Below are positions 1 to 13,312 of a stretch of DNA of 64,000 nucleotides, piece after piece. A program made the translations under genes and the position numbers. Source of the stretch: Hybos culiciformis. Taxonomy: Eukaryota; Arthropoda; Insecta; Diptera; Hybotidae. Where the stretch lies: contig OZ023274.1 of NCBI GenBank assembly GCA_964007475.1, positions 88,063,213 to 88,127,212 of the forward strand. Reading direction: 5' to 3'. A model generated the notes under the pieces. The model had not been told where the DNA came from and did not search any database. It saw nothing but the letters and a program-made list of their open reading frames with translations. The first letter of the stretch is position 1; each line of letters begins with the position of its first letter.

Positions 1-2562
1 TTTTTTTATAAATAAATTGTATGTACTGTACTTATATAAAAAAGTGTATATAGTTCTGATATAGTTATCAGACCTCATACTGATTATTATTAGTATGTCA
101 TTCTATAATATAATATTTTGTTCTGTATTTATATATAAAAGGTTTAACGTTTTAAAAGTAAATAAAAGTTCTATTTTTAATTTATATTTTTTTTTACATT
201 CACATCCAATTAAGCCAATTTTCATTTAGTACATTAGAATATTTTTAATTTTCTATTTACCCCTTTTTTTTTTGGCACAAAGGATATATAAATAAAATTT
301 TCAACTTTTTATTTTTTACTAACAAACATCATCATGTTTAGTTATCCCTGACTTTAATTGCGGACCTTAAGTTCAAGTAGCGCAATCTCCTGATTTTTTT
401 TTTAAGTATGTTGAAGGAAGACAATTTCTTTTTTTTATGTTTATCTCATGATATATACTTTTTTGTAAATTGAAATAAAGAAATATGCTTAAGATAATTA
501 CATTCGAATATTTATTAAATGATAATTTTGTCAATTTCTTTAGAACAAATAAAAAGAATACTAACTTAACAAAAACAAGCCTAAAATGATATTATTAAGT
601 ACTATTTATTACAACATTATTTTCTTTCATTGACCGTAGGCAATATCAAATCAAAATAATAAGACCCTTTGTTTTGAAATAAAAAAAAAAAAAATTAATG
701 TCAATATGAAAATCAATATTTTCCAATATATTACTACTAGAGTATCGACATTCATAATCACAAAAATATTTTTATTTCATTTTTATTATTTTCGAACTTT
801 CTACTTTAAATGATTTCCCAATAAAATAACTTAAAAAAAAAATAAATAAATTTTTACTTTATTATGAGGAAATTTATTTTTATTGAAGAAACGAGTCTAA
901 GTAATTTTCAATTTAAAATAATAAAAACATTTCATTATAACTTATCATTCGTGACCAAGAAGAGTGGATTGAACTCTTTATTAAGCGCTTGCTATTGCGC
1001 ACTCTAAAAATAAAAATAAATTATTGCAAATTTATTTAATATTTCTTGTTTTTTTTTTTATGAGTTTACTATACTCTTGCATGCTGTTAGTCTGTCATAA
1101 TATATTATGGAATATATATAATGTTTGGATGTTTATTTCAGCGGATGAGGTCCAAAATTATTAGATATTTTAACTTCAGAAAGCCTTTAAAAACGAAATG
1201 TTTATTAAATTAGTAATTGAGTAAAAAGGTCGTTTATTTTTGATTTTATATAGGTACATATAGTTTTTACATAACTACAAAATTTTACATGGAGGGGTAA
1301 CTTGTGACAAAATGATACGAACTACTTAACTCTCTTGTAGGGATTTTACTCTAGTCTAGTATATCGCATAGCTATTTAATTAAAATTCGCAGGCTGAACT
1401 GTACATGTTTTTAATATTTTCTTCCTTTTTTTTTATATACGTACAACTTAATAATTTTCCATCAACATTATTTTCTTTAATAACAATTTCAAAAAAGGTG
1501 AAGAGAAGTAATAAAATTAAACACGATTTATAACTTTTAAGACATTAATTTTTAAGAAAGAAAAGTAACTCACAAGGAACATTAATGAAGCAAGCGGCAG
1601 TCGAAGAAGGTTCAAATAAAACTATTCTTAAAAATAAAAATTGTATGTCTGGCCCATATTTTATAGGTTTTTTATATAAGGAATAAACATTGCCAAACTA
1701 AACGCATCAATAATGCTAAGAGTTCAATTTCAGCGCTTTGCTTTTAATCGGTTAAACTTTGGTTTTATGTACGACAAATAGATCCTAAAAATAATTCATG
1801 GTAAATAAGTAGAGATTACTTTTATATAATTTTCATAAAAGGCGAGAATAATATTAGACTGATTACGAAAAATAGTTTGGATAACTTTGTACGGATTTTA
1901 TTTCTTCAACCTAGCTCTGATAAATAAATGCTAGGGAAATACTTTGCCGTAATTTATTAGCATTTATTTATATAGGTATACCTATTTATTAATTTCGGGT
2001 ATTCTTTGAGTGACTAAGTGTTGAATTAAATTTTTCTGAGTCAACACAATTTTCTTTGATAAGAAACTGATAATAATAACAAATTGATAAATATTGTATT
2101 GTTGATAAATTATATCAAACAAAGTAGAAAGTCATATTTCATTAAGAATGGCACATTCAAAATTTAGTAAATAAATGTTTATCCATAATAATAAAAAAAA
2201 TTTGAAGATAAAGTCAAACCAGTTTATTATTGAGGTTCCAAAGCTTAACATTTCTGACAGAGTAAATAAGTTTTCTTATCACGATTAAAAATCTGAGGTA
2301 GGTACATACTGAATATTTAAAATTACAAATAGTTGTGTTCCGTCATATTGAGTTCTGCTTTTATATTGCAGGAAGTGAGACTCAATGGTGAGACATTGGA
2401 TTCAAATTTTACTTTTATTCTTATATTAATTTGTACTAACTCTTAAAGTGAATTTAATTCATATCTTGAATAATTGATAAATCATACATAATATCCAGGA
2501 TTGAGTGTCTCTTATTGTTTCAGTCTAAAACAAATTATCTTATAAAAATATATATGCATATA
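1..2562. other. AT-rich intergenic DNA, no gene seen
   Basis: Very AT-rich with many A and T homopolymers. No reading frame with protein-like composition, no RNA gene and no clear repeat structure was recognised. Confidence 0.6.
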
Positions 2563-3113
2563 CAGGCATACCTCGATTAACGCTACCTCTTTTAGCGCTG
2601 TTTCGCTATAGCGCTCTTTTGATTTTGTGAAAAAAAATTTTTTTTTCAACTTTAAAATATTTTTTAAAACGTTTTATTTTTCAAATTTGATATTTATAAT
2701 TCTTGGAATCCCTCTTTTTCAAAATTTCAAAAATAATTATGATTCGGGAAATCCTAAATATCAAAAATCATCAAATAATAATTATAATTCGGGGAATCCT
2801 AATGTGGAATTATGTATTAATTGTTCATTCGAAATAGTGATACAAATAGTTTTATTGTTTTGTTATACCTATGTATTGAATTCTAATTTAGTTTCTAATT
2901 TTTAAGAAAAGTATAAATGAATTAAAAAAAAATTTCAAAAACAAATACAATTTTTTTTATTTTTGACTTCATAAAGTACCAAAAAAAAAATTGGTCAGGA
3001 ACGTAACCATATATTTTCCTGTAAATAGCACCTCTTTTAACGCTGTTTCTGTTAACGCTCAATTTTCAGCAATTTTCAGGAACGCATCATGAACGCTAAA
3101 CGAGGTATGCCTG
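2563..3113. mobile_element. Tigger/pogo-like MITE (non-autonomous DNA transposon)
   Basis: The ends form terminal inverted repeats: the left begins CAGGCATACCTCG and the right ends CGAGGTATGCCTG. Both are flanked by a TA dinucleotide (2561-2562 and 3114-3115), the target duplication of the Tc1/mariner/pogo group, and the first 13 bases match the well-known Tigger terminus. Subterminal direct repeats are visible: an ACCTCTTTTA(G/A)CGCTGTTT motif occurs near 2585 and again near 3030. A ~27-bp piece is duplicated inside (about 2732 and 2777). At 551 bp with no transposase reading frame, it must rely on a transposase encoded elsewhere. A 92-codon frame inside is low-complexity (F/N/I-rich) and is not considered a gene. 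Confidence 0.8.
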
Positions 3114-6100
3114 TATTTATAACACTTATAAAGCTTCAAAGCTTTTAAACTAATAAAAAAATTAATTTCGGCTTTTTCATTTTATTAAAAAAAAAAAAAA
3201 TCGCAAAAAAAAAGCAAACATTTTTGGCAACAAAAATAAATTGTTATTACAGTTTATTAAATGAAAATTATTACTTTCCATACAGTACGTTCATAAATAT
3301 GTATAGTACATGCTTTATTTTTCCTTCTTTGTGGCATGAAGTTTTTTTTTCTCTAATCGCCGCAATCCCTGTGTTTTTATTTCCTTTTTTTTTCATGTTT
3401 ATGATATCATTTTGTTTTCTTTTTTTTTCTTGTACAAAATAAAAATTCAAAATATAAATAATATTTATATAAATCATTTTGTAATAAAGAACTATGATGC
3501 AAAAAATGTATAAATAAAAAAGAAATTTATGCAATATAACATCATGTTTATTTTTATAAAAAAAAAAAAAGTTGTAGGTACCTACCTACAGTAAATACAT
3601 ATAATAATATGAAAATATTGCCCATTTTAAAGAATATTAAATAAAAAAAAAAATTAAAAACGCTTAAAATTTTCTAAAATAATTTTAAAATGTATTTCTT
3701 CATCGCTATGCGGAAATTCTTTAATGATATCTAATGTGTGTGTAGAAATTATTCGAATTGAGGAAATTCACAGTGATTAGTTTTTAATTTAGTTTTCACA
3801 GAGTATTATTAAGCAAAACATGTAAGTCTTGTCTTCGTAAAATTTCGTGACGTCTGAAATTTGATTTAATCACTTAACTAAATTGATCATTTTTTTTTAC
3901 GTAGCGTTGGAATGAATATAAAGTGTTTTCATATAATATTAGATAGAATTTTTTTTCCCAAAAGTTAACATTTAAGTTTAAAATATCTACCCTGAACAGA
4001 CTGACTATGAGATTAAATAATAATATCAAAATAAAGTTCAAGAAAATTTTGAGTACTTATACCAGATATGTTATAAAACTGAATTTTAGCGGGCAAATTA
4101 TTTTGCTTTATAATCTTATCCGCGTAACATTAAATGATTTTATCTTTTTGTAAAATAAAAAATTATTTTCAAATTTGATTTTTATATATTTTTATGCCCC
4201 ACTTTTACATGCATTGAATATATTATATATGAAATATATATAAATAATATAAATCAATCAAAACAAATTCTATTCTCGAGAGAAAATTACTTAAGTAAAT
4301 TAAATTGTAAACAATTGAATTTAGATATTATATGAGTCATTCTAAAAGTATGTTTTTTTTTTTTTTAATTTATTGTGTTGTGTAATAAAAATAGCACAAA
4401 TTGTTTTTGAATTTACATTTTATTATAAATTAATAAATTTTTTTTTTAAGTATCTTGGAAAATTTTTCCTCTTCGCACAAACTCCATTTTAATTTTTCGA
4501 ATTGTTTTTGTGAACTTTACTATATAATTTATAAAATTTATAAGATTAACAGTCTGTAGTTGAATCTATTAACTGGTTACTAAGTCTTTACTGATGTAGT
4601 TCCAAACATTCCAAGCAAACATTCCAAACATGGGGCTAATAAATAGCGTTTTGTTATCAGTATATGTTTCTGACACCTGTATTTTGCGTCCAATACAACT
4701 TTACTCCAATTATTTTATCTTTCTTCTGGCTTGGAGTAGCCTGGAAATTTAAAGTTACATATAAAACGTGACAATTTTGAACTTTTCCATCTAATTTTAT
4801 ATTCCTTTTTTTTTGATAATTTGTTTTCGTGAACAAAAAAAAAATAATACTTTGAATAATTTTCAAAGGATAATATATAAGTATCTGATCTTTAAAATCG
4901 TATTTTACATGTAGTTTTTCGATTATAATTGTCGCAATATTTCTTTTTTATGTTAAATATGATTCGCATAAAAAGCTTAAAAAAACAAATTAGATATCTT
5001 GTTCAAAATTTATTAAGAAACCAATCTAAGAATAATTTTCTATTATAGTTTTCAAAAGTTCAAGATAAAAATGTTGACCTTCACTAAAAATTTAAATTCT
5101 CATACGAATTTTGTTTACTTTTTTTTTTTCTCAAACCAAATTTAAATTTCACTAAGCACATATTCCAATTGAGCTCGTTGTTATTTTTTTTTAAATTGTT
5201 TTATCGCCTTAATTTCTGACAGAAGAAAAATTATGACAGGAGAGATTTCGTTAAAAAAAAAAAAATTATGCGAAAAATCGAAATTCAAAACATCTTAAAA
5301 GTTTATATTACATAGGTTTATTTATTGTATGTAACTATACCTAGTTTAAATTATTTCATAGTTAATTTGAAATAAGAAATAAAAGTTTTGCTCGCAATTT
5401 TAAAATTAATCTTGGAGCCTTTCAAGTTTTGATAAATACTTATAAGCGTACATAAAAAAGTAGGTATCTCAAAAATATTATAGGTTTTTTTTTTCAAAGT
5501 TTCTTATCTTTTAAACACTTTAACATTGAAATTATTATTTTAATGTTATCGTATAACTTGTAAATGTGTTATACTATTTTTTTTTTCTTATAAAAAATAA
5601 ATGATTCATAATAAAAATTTTCTTCATTCAATTAATAATATTAATAATAGAGAAAACTCAGAAAGTAATAACTTTATGTTAAAAAAATAAATACATATAT
5701 TATAAGATAAGAGATATTCAGTGAGTAGTGGTGGTAAACAAGTCTTACGGAAATGCAATGGAATATATCGACAACAATATGTACTTATTAATACACTATA
5801 ATGTTTTTCGGAAGTGAATTTTTTAATAAAAAACAAAATTAAGCTTACTTAAATGGTTAATGTTTTCAAATTTCTTAGTTTAATACTTATATTGGTATGA
5901 ACAACATTACATTATAAAATTAACATTAGGTACTTACATAACTTCCAATTATTTCGAAAATTATTTTTTTGAATGCAAAATCGAATATTCTTTTCTAAAG
6001 TCAATAGTTTGCCAAAAAAAAAAATAATTAATACATATAAGCTTAAATTACTTGGACAATAAACATAAATTGTATGATTCATAAATTTGAAGAGATATGA

Positions 6101-6560
6101 ATCAAACAACAAGTACCTTTTTGTTTTGTAATTAAAATTTATCTGAGATTTTTTCTTCTATATTTATGCATGCATTATAAATGACAGAATTTCTTAAATT
6201 TTAAACTTGACATCTTATATAATAAAAAAAAAAAGAATAATATCATCGTACAAATTAGTAGTAATTTTTAATTCATTTCTATTTTTTTTTTTTTTTGATA
6301 TTGTATTCTCAATGCATGACAATATAATTGAATCAATTAAATTTAATATATGAAAGAATTTCTTTTTCTTTCTTCCATTTTTTGATATGGCTGAACATGA
6401 AATTTTTTTTATACATAAGTATTTTTATTAAAAAAAAATTAAATATTCCATAGTTGAATATAAAAAATATAAATATAAATAGTTTTTTTTTTTATGAGGA
6501 AAAAAATTAAATTAAAATACTCAAAATTTATATCAATTTATATTCTTAATTTCGTTTCAA

Positions 6561-6580
6561 ACGACGACGACGACGACGAC
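6561..6580. repeat. (ACG)n microsatellite
   Basis: About seven uninterrupted ACG units in otherwise AT-rich DNA. Related imperfect CGTCGT tracts occur at about 9146-9157 and 14008-14026. Confidence 0.85.
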
Positions 6581-9500
6581 AGTGTCCGTATGTGATTTCA
6601 ATTAAAAACAAGTTAAAAATTTCTTTAAGAATAATTTTATTTATTATTATTTTTATTTATCATTCAAGAAGATATTTTATTATAAAAATTTTTTGATATA
6701 GTAAGTAGAGTGAAAAAAAAAAAAAAATTGTTGCTTACACTTAAGAATTTATAATTAAGTAATAATTTAGAATACTAAAAATGTTTTAAAATAATATTAA
6801 CATGGTAATATCCTGAAATTAATTGTTTATTACTCATAAAAGTATTTTTTGTCAATATAATGTTAACTATTATTTAAAAACTTGTAAAACTTTCATTCTG
6901 ACGCGGTTTTAAAAATTGTTACCACCAATTAACGATTTGAAGCCGAAAAAAAAGAGATATACATATAAATTAGTTTTCTGGTCGGTTTCGTGATAGAATA
7001 ATATTAGAAAAATTCAAATTAATTTAATTATTTTCATTCTGGTATTATTTTCCTTCTCTCGGCAAAAAAAAAGTGTTTAACATAACCGGATTATTCAGTT
7101 TATATAGAAAATCAAATTTTGTGAATATTAAACAAACAGAAAAGACATTAAAATATTATACAACCCGTTTAAAATGCAACAAACATCAAATGCATAAGCT
7201 ATTCTTGTTTAATAAATAACACATTTTAACTATATCATATTTAATATAATTATATGACATCATATTAAGCTATTTAAATGGTCAAATTCCGTAAAATTCA
7301 ACTGCAGATATTAATCCTGGAACAATAAATAATATACATTAAAAGGATATAATTTAACTTTTTAATTTCCTATATTATTTATATTATTTATATAAGTTAT
7401 AAAAGCTATTATAGCTCCCATATGATATAAGTTATTATATTATCCATTGAAAATAAAAACAGATCTAATGCGTGAAATTTTCATTTAAAACTTGAGCTGA
7501 TTTAAGGACATAATCTACTACAATTTATACGAGGGGAATTTTTTTTTAAAATCCTTACAATTTATGTAAAAAAAAGTTATTTTAGTAGACTATAACGCCT
7601 ATAAAATTCAAGAGATTTATTGATTTTTTTATGCTCGTTTTAACATAATATATTAATAAAAATGATTTTATTAGTAAAAAAAAAAATCAAAAAGGATATT
7701 TTTAGAAAATAATATGTATAAAATGAAGTTTTGAAGGATAAAGATACAAACCAGAAACCTTAAATAATACTTAATTTATTTATGTATTTATTTAGAACAT
7801 AACAATTTTATGTGACAATTGAACTGAAACATAGAAGTTATCAAATATGTATAACTTAGAATGATTTTAAAGCAATATAACTTAGAATTTCGGCTTTGTG
7901 TATATAAAATTGATCCCAAAATGGTTAAATGAGTGAATATTGCTTCATATAAATACATATGCAAATTTTCACGCCGGATCCACAAGGTGATTGATTATTA
8001 TGTGTAATTTAACTTTAATAACTATAAGAACAGTTTAATTGCTTGATTTGGTGAATAACTTAATTAGTTAAACCTACCTTTTTTTTTTATAAAAATTGAC
8101 TTCATTTATTGAAAACATAATTTAAAAATTTAAATTTAAATGCAAATTTATGGAAATTTAATTGCTAATTTAATTGCCAATTTGTATTTTAATTTATTTT
8201 TTAATTATTTTTTTAGATAAAATATTATGGTTGTTATAAATTTTCATATTTCTGAAATGTTTATTAAACTATATAATTTTATATTTTTGTGAAAATAAAA
8301 TTTAATTAAAATAAATATATTATTCGATCGCACATAATATATATATATTTTTAAATTTTTCCTAGATGTAAAGCTTTCCCAAGATCATAAACGCGGTTGT
8401 TTAACTTTTATTTAATGCGGCTATATAAAGTTATAAATATTTAGAAATAACAAATTCATTCTATGAATAAAATATTAGTAATAAATTAATTGAAGAAATT
8501 TCATAATAACCGGAAGACTTTAAGAATTAACATTTTCTTTTATTTCAAACCTGGCCATAGAGCGTGGCGTGTTAAAAAGTAATAATATGACCCAACTGGC
8601 ATAAATTTTACTTCAGAAGTATAAAAAAGGGATAAATATATAGTAAATCAACATTTTGTTATTTCTACAGTACTTTTACTCAAAAATCTAATTATATTCA
8701 AAATATGAAACTACGTAAATGTAAGTCCATTATAAAAATGCAAGCCGATTAGATAAAGTTTTTAACAATTTGTAGACTAATTTTTATTTAGGTTGGTACT
8801 TAGAAGTCAGATATAAAAAATTTCAATGATCACAGAGCATTGATTATTTTGCAGTTTCCTTTTCCTGTATTTATTTTCAAATTTAATTTGCGAAACTTTT
8901 TTTGAATATCAAAGTAAAAAATAATTCAATTGTTTTAAGATGCGTTTTTTTTTTTATTTGTTAATTTTTATTTATAAATTTTATCAAATCAAAAGTAATA
9001 ATAAAATAAATTTTATGAGAAATTTTTTTATTTCAAAAATTCAATTTAAATGAGAAAAAAATATATATAACCTTTTCCATTAACTTCTTATATTGTGTTG
9101 ACATCATCATCGTTATAATTTTTTATTTTGGATGCCGTAATATCCGTCGTCGTCGTTGTATTAACTAAAGCAATTTTATATGAAAAAAGTCATAAAAAAT
9201 ATTTAGATTGTTTGGTGCCACGATTATTTTCGGTAATAAAAAAAAAAAATTATAATATACATAAATTTTCTATAAATATACCGGCATTATATTTAGTTAC
9301 TTACTTATGTAATTATCATGAATACATATTTGAAAATAAAGTAAGTAAATACTTAAGTTATTATGTTAAATCTAGAATATATGAAAAAATATATTTTGTG
9401 ATCTTAAAAAAGTAGAGAAAATAAGATAAAAAATGCTTTCGATGAAGAAGAATGTTATTAAACATTAATCGATTCCGAAATTTACGCGCCTTAAAAACAA

Positions 9501-9717
9501 GTTTAATTTAAATTTAAATTTTATTTATTCCCATTTTATTACCCATCTTTTAATCCTCCAGTTACCCAATTACACATCTTTTAATCTTTCAGTTATTGTA
9601 GTTTCACGACGGACGATGACAGTTAAAAAAGTTGAAGTAAGTTATTAAAATCTTTTGATATCCTGGATCATCCAAATGTTTTGATGATTTATACAAAATA
9701 AACGAAAATCACGACAA

Positions 9718-9783
9718 AACTTAAAATAATTTTTAGTACCCAATGCGACATCTCATCATACTTTATTATCTCTGATGCAACTC
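9718..9783 (+). repeat. Solo copy of the foldback arm found in coracle intron 2
   Basis: Shares an interrupted ~60-bp similarity with the right arm of the inverted repeat at 22088-22196. The common core is AATTTTTAGTA, then CAATGCGACATCTC, then a TATC(A)TCTCTG-like segment. This makes it a dispersed family with at least three arms in the window. No clear partner arm was seen beside it. Confidence 0.5.
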
Positions 9784-11008
9784 ATTTCTATATGAATTAT
9801 TCCGCAAGAAAATAAGATTTTATTTTTATGCGGCAACATAAAATAATCTTTGTATTAAAGTTTACTATTGATAAAGCGAAAACAATAAATATTTTTTTAA
9901 TTTTAATTTTTTTTTTTTTTTTAATAATCCATCACTAATACAATATTGTTAAGCTTATATATAACGTATGCTAAAAATTTCAACGTTTTTATGAACTTAA
10001 AAAATACATATACATAAAGTTAATACATCGAGTATATATAATTATTAAGAAAAAAATTAGTAATTCTATGTACATAAACAATGATGACATAATTTAAAAG
10101 CTTTATGAATAAATTTTGTATTATTGAATTAAGATAAAAAAAAAACACATTCCCACAACATTTTATTTTAGTTTTATTTATATACAATAAATAATATAAA
10201 TATATAGTTTAATAAATGTGAATTTTGTGATTAGGAAAAAGCTCAGTGTAGGTATGTATATAAATATAGACATTTCGTGAAAAATTAATAACAAGAAAAT
10301 TTAGGGTGGGTAGACTGAATTATAAAATTTTTAAACACAACATTTATTTAATTATCACGTAGATACTTACATACCATTTTTATTAAAAGTTAATCAAATA
10401 ATACTTTCCATATGAACACACTATGTTTACAGTTTTTTTTCGCAACGACAAAAATTCATAAAACTAAAATTATTTGCATTCATATTGCATACCTAACTGG
10501 CATTCAAAAGTTAGAAAATAATAAAGTCAAAAAACCCTCAAAATTAAATTAAATAAAAAACTTAAGAAAATTGTGAAAATGTTGAACAAAAAATACCTAT
10601 ACTCCTTTTCTTTATGAAGTTATTTTTTTCACTTTGCTTCCAAAGATTGCCGCCTTTTTTATTGTTAAAATTGGATTTAATGTAAGCCTATTGGTTTGGA
10701 CCTGTAAATAATGTAGAAAAATAAATGCAAAGACAACTTAAAAACTTTTTACATTATAATAACACTGTGCTCTAAATTTTGTAAAAATGTAAATACCTGC
10801 TCGTATACAATTATTATGTGCATTGTTCCTGTGTATATTTTACTAAAAAAAAAAAATTCTTTTCCTATTTTTATTCGTAATTTGATCAAAATGAAAATAC
10901 ATTTTTTTTTTTTTTTTTTAGAACAAATAAATTGATTCTTTTTCACACACCCTTAATACATTTTCCTGAAATTAAAATTTTTCTTTTTAATGTGAAGTGA
11001 ATAGAGAA

Positions 11009-11252
11009 AAAAAAAAACACACGAAGCAGTCATAGGAACTGCCGAAAGAAGTTTATACTTAAAGCTTTAAACTATGAAATAACAATGACTACAAATAATG
11101 GACTGCTTTTGGACTGCTGGACTGATTTTTATTTTAATTTACATTTTGTACTGAGCAGCCCATCATTTATAGCCACTGTTATTTCATAGTTTAAAGCTTT
11201 AAGTATAAACTTCTTTCGGCAGTTCCTATGACTGCTTCGTGTGTTTTTTTTT
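11009..11252. mobile_element. Foldback/MITE-like element with ~79-bp inverted arms
   Basis: The left arm (11009-11087) and right arm (11174-11252) are almost perfect reverse complements, including ACACGAAGCAGTCATAGG on the left and its complement on the right. They are separated by an ~86-bp spacer containing GGACTGCT repeats. No coding capacity. Its right end abuts the ~100-bp tandem repeat that surrounds the minisatellite, so no target duplication can be defined. Confidence 0.75.
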
Positions 11253-11420
11253 ATATTTTGAGCCAGGACGACTCTAAAAGTAGCTAACTACCCAAAACTT
11301 TTGGGCAGGTAATCTTTATTTCACCGGCGCTACCTATTTAAAAAACATTTTTTTTTGCATATTTTAAGCAGGGAAGACCCTAACCATAGCTCCCTCTCCA
11401 AAATTTTTGGTCAGGTAATT
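11253..11420. repeat. ~100-bp tandem repeat, left portion
   Basis: Two monomers begin at about 11253 and 11357. Each has a TATTTTGAGCC/TATTTTAAGCA start, a GA(C/A)GAC(T/C)CTAA core, a CCAAAA..TTTTGG segment and a CAGGTAAT block. The second monomer stops where the minisatellite begins. The family resumes at 13313. Confidence 0.75.
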
Positions 11421-13312
11421 CCACCCTCACTTCCGCCCTCACTTCCGCCCTCACTTCTGCCCTAACTACCAACCTGATTCCGCCCTACCAACCTGATTTC
11501 CGCCCTCACTACCACCCTCGCTTCCGCCCTCACTTCCGCACTCACTTCCGCCCTCACTTCCGCCCTCACTTCCGCCCTCACTTCCGCCCTCACTTCCGCC
11601 CAAACTTCCGCCCTCACTTCCGCCCTCACTTCCGCCCTCACTTTCGCCCACACTTCCGCCCTCACTTCCGCCCTCACTTCCGCCTCACTTCCGCCATCAC
11701 TTCCGCTCTCACTTCCGCCCTCACTTCCGCCCTCACTTCCGCCCTTACTTCCGCCCTCACTTCCGCCCTCACTTCCGCCCTCACTTCCGCCTTCACCTCC
11801 GCCCTCACTTCCGCCCTCACTTCCACCCTCACTTCCGCCCTCACTTCCGCCCTCACTTCCGCCCTCACTTCCGACCTCACTTCCGCCCTCACTTCCGCCC
11901 TCACTTCCGCCCTCACTTCCACCCTCACTTCCGCCTTAATTCCGCCCTCACTTCCGCCCTCACTTCCGCACTCACTTCTGCCCGCACTTCCGCCCTCACT
12001 TCCACTCTCACTTCCGCCCTCACTTCCGCACTCACTTCCGCCCTCACTTCCGCCCTCACTTCCGACCTCACTTCCGCCCTCACTTCCGCCCTCACTTCCG
12101 CCCTCACTTCCGCCCTCACTTCCAACCTCACTTCCGCCCTCACTTCCGTCCTCACTTCTGCCCTAACTACCAACCTCTCTTCCGCCCTCACTTCCGTCCT
12201 GATTTCCACCCTGATTTCCGCCCTCACTACCACCCTCGCTTCCGCCCTCACTTCCTCTCTCACTTCCGCCCTCACTTCCGCCCTCACTTCCGCCCTCACT
12301 TCCGCCTCACTTCCGCCCTCACTTCCGCCCTCACTTCCGCCCTCACTTCCGCCCTCACTTCCACCCTCACTTCCGCCCTCACTTCCGCCCTCACTTCCGC
12401 CCGCACTTCCACCCTCACTTCCTCCCTCACTTCCGCCCTCACTTCCGCCCTAACTTCCGCCCTTACTTCCGCCCTAACTTCCGCCCTAACTTCTGTCCTC
12501 CGTTCCGCCCTCCCTTCCGCCCGCCCTTCCGTCCTCACTTCCAACCTCACTTCCGCCCTCACTTCCGTCCTCACTTCCGTCCTCACTTCCGTCCTCACTT
12601 CCGCCCTCACTTCCGCCCTCACTTCCGCCCTCACTTCCGCCCTCACTTCCGCCCTCACTTCCGCCCTCACTTCCGCCCTCACTTCTGCCCTCATTTCCGC
12701 CCTCACTTCCGCCCTCACTTCTGCCCTCACTTCTGCCCTCACTTCCGCCCTCACTTCCGCCCTCACTTCCGCCCTCACTTCCGCCCTCACTTCCGCCCTC
12801 ACTTCCGACCTCACTTCCGCCCTCACTTCCGCCCTCACTTCCGCCCTCACTTCCGCCCTCACTTCCGCCCTCACTTCCGCCCTCACTTCCGCCCTCACTT
12901 CCGCCCTCACTTCCGCCCTCACTTCTGCCCTCATTTCTGCCCTCACTTACGCCCTCACTTCCGCCCTCACTTCCGCCCTCACTTCCGCCCTCACTTCCGC
13001 CCTCACTTCCGCCCTCACTTCCGCCCTCACTTCCGCCCTCACTTCCGCCCTCACTTCCGCCCTCACTTCCGCCCTCACTTCCGCCCTCACTTCCGCCCTC
13101 ACTTCCGCCCTCACTTCCACCCTCACTTCCTCCCTCACTTCCGCCATCACTTCCGCCCTAACTTCCGCCCTCACTTCCGCCCTAACTTCCGCCCTAACTT
13201 CCGCCCTAACTTCTGTACTCCGTTCCGCCCTCCCTTCCGCCCTCCCTTCCGACCTCTCTTCAGCCCTTACTGCCGCCCTCTCTTCAGCCCTTACTGCCGC
13301 CCTCACTTCCTT
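11421..13312. repeat. GC-rich 12-bp minisatellite (CCGCCCTCACTT)n, about 157 units
   Basis: The unit CCGCCCTCACTT repeats for about 1.89 kb with scattered variants (CCACCC, CCGTCC, CCTAAC, CTGATT, CTTCTG). The unit is 67% GC with one CpG each, in sharp contrast to the surrounding DNA. The complementary strand carries a GGGCGG box in most units. Because 12 is a multiple of 3, several frames stay open and spell (RAEV)n or (SEGG)n on the minus strand; these frames have no independent sign of being genes. Distinctive variant blocks recur about 0.7 kb apart: CCTCCCTCAC at 12421 and 13129 (708 bp, 59 units), and ACCACCCTCG at 11511 and 12229. Confidence 0.95.

Larger units (their letters stand above)
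3116..11006. other. Long AT-rich gene-poor interval
   Basis: No gene recognised. Contains a short ACG microsatellite at 6561-6580 and a ~65-bp copy of an interspersed repeat near 9718-9783. GGTACCTACC-like short palindromes appear (for example about 3577-3590). Open frames up to 95 codons are low-complexity and compatible with chance. Confidence 0.55.

Noticed and set aside
2627..2905. 92-codon frame inside the Tigger-like MITE
   Set aside because: F/N/I-rich low-complexity sequence without DDE or helix-turn-helix motifs.
9128..9415. 95-codon plus-strand frame
   Set aside because: Its first residues come from a GTC/GTT microsatellite and the rest is low-complexity; no family resemblance.
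11462..13306. Chain of minus-strand frames coding (RAEV)n and (SEGG)n, up to 216 codons
   Set aside because: They are a trivial outcome of a 12-bp repeat being a multiple of three; several frames are open at once and there is no non-repeat coding sequence or gene structure attached.
11421..13312. Possible CRISPR-like array
   Set aside because: Units are contiguous with no spacers, and the host is a eukaryote.
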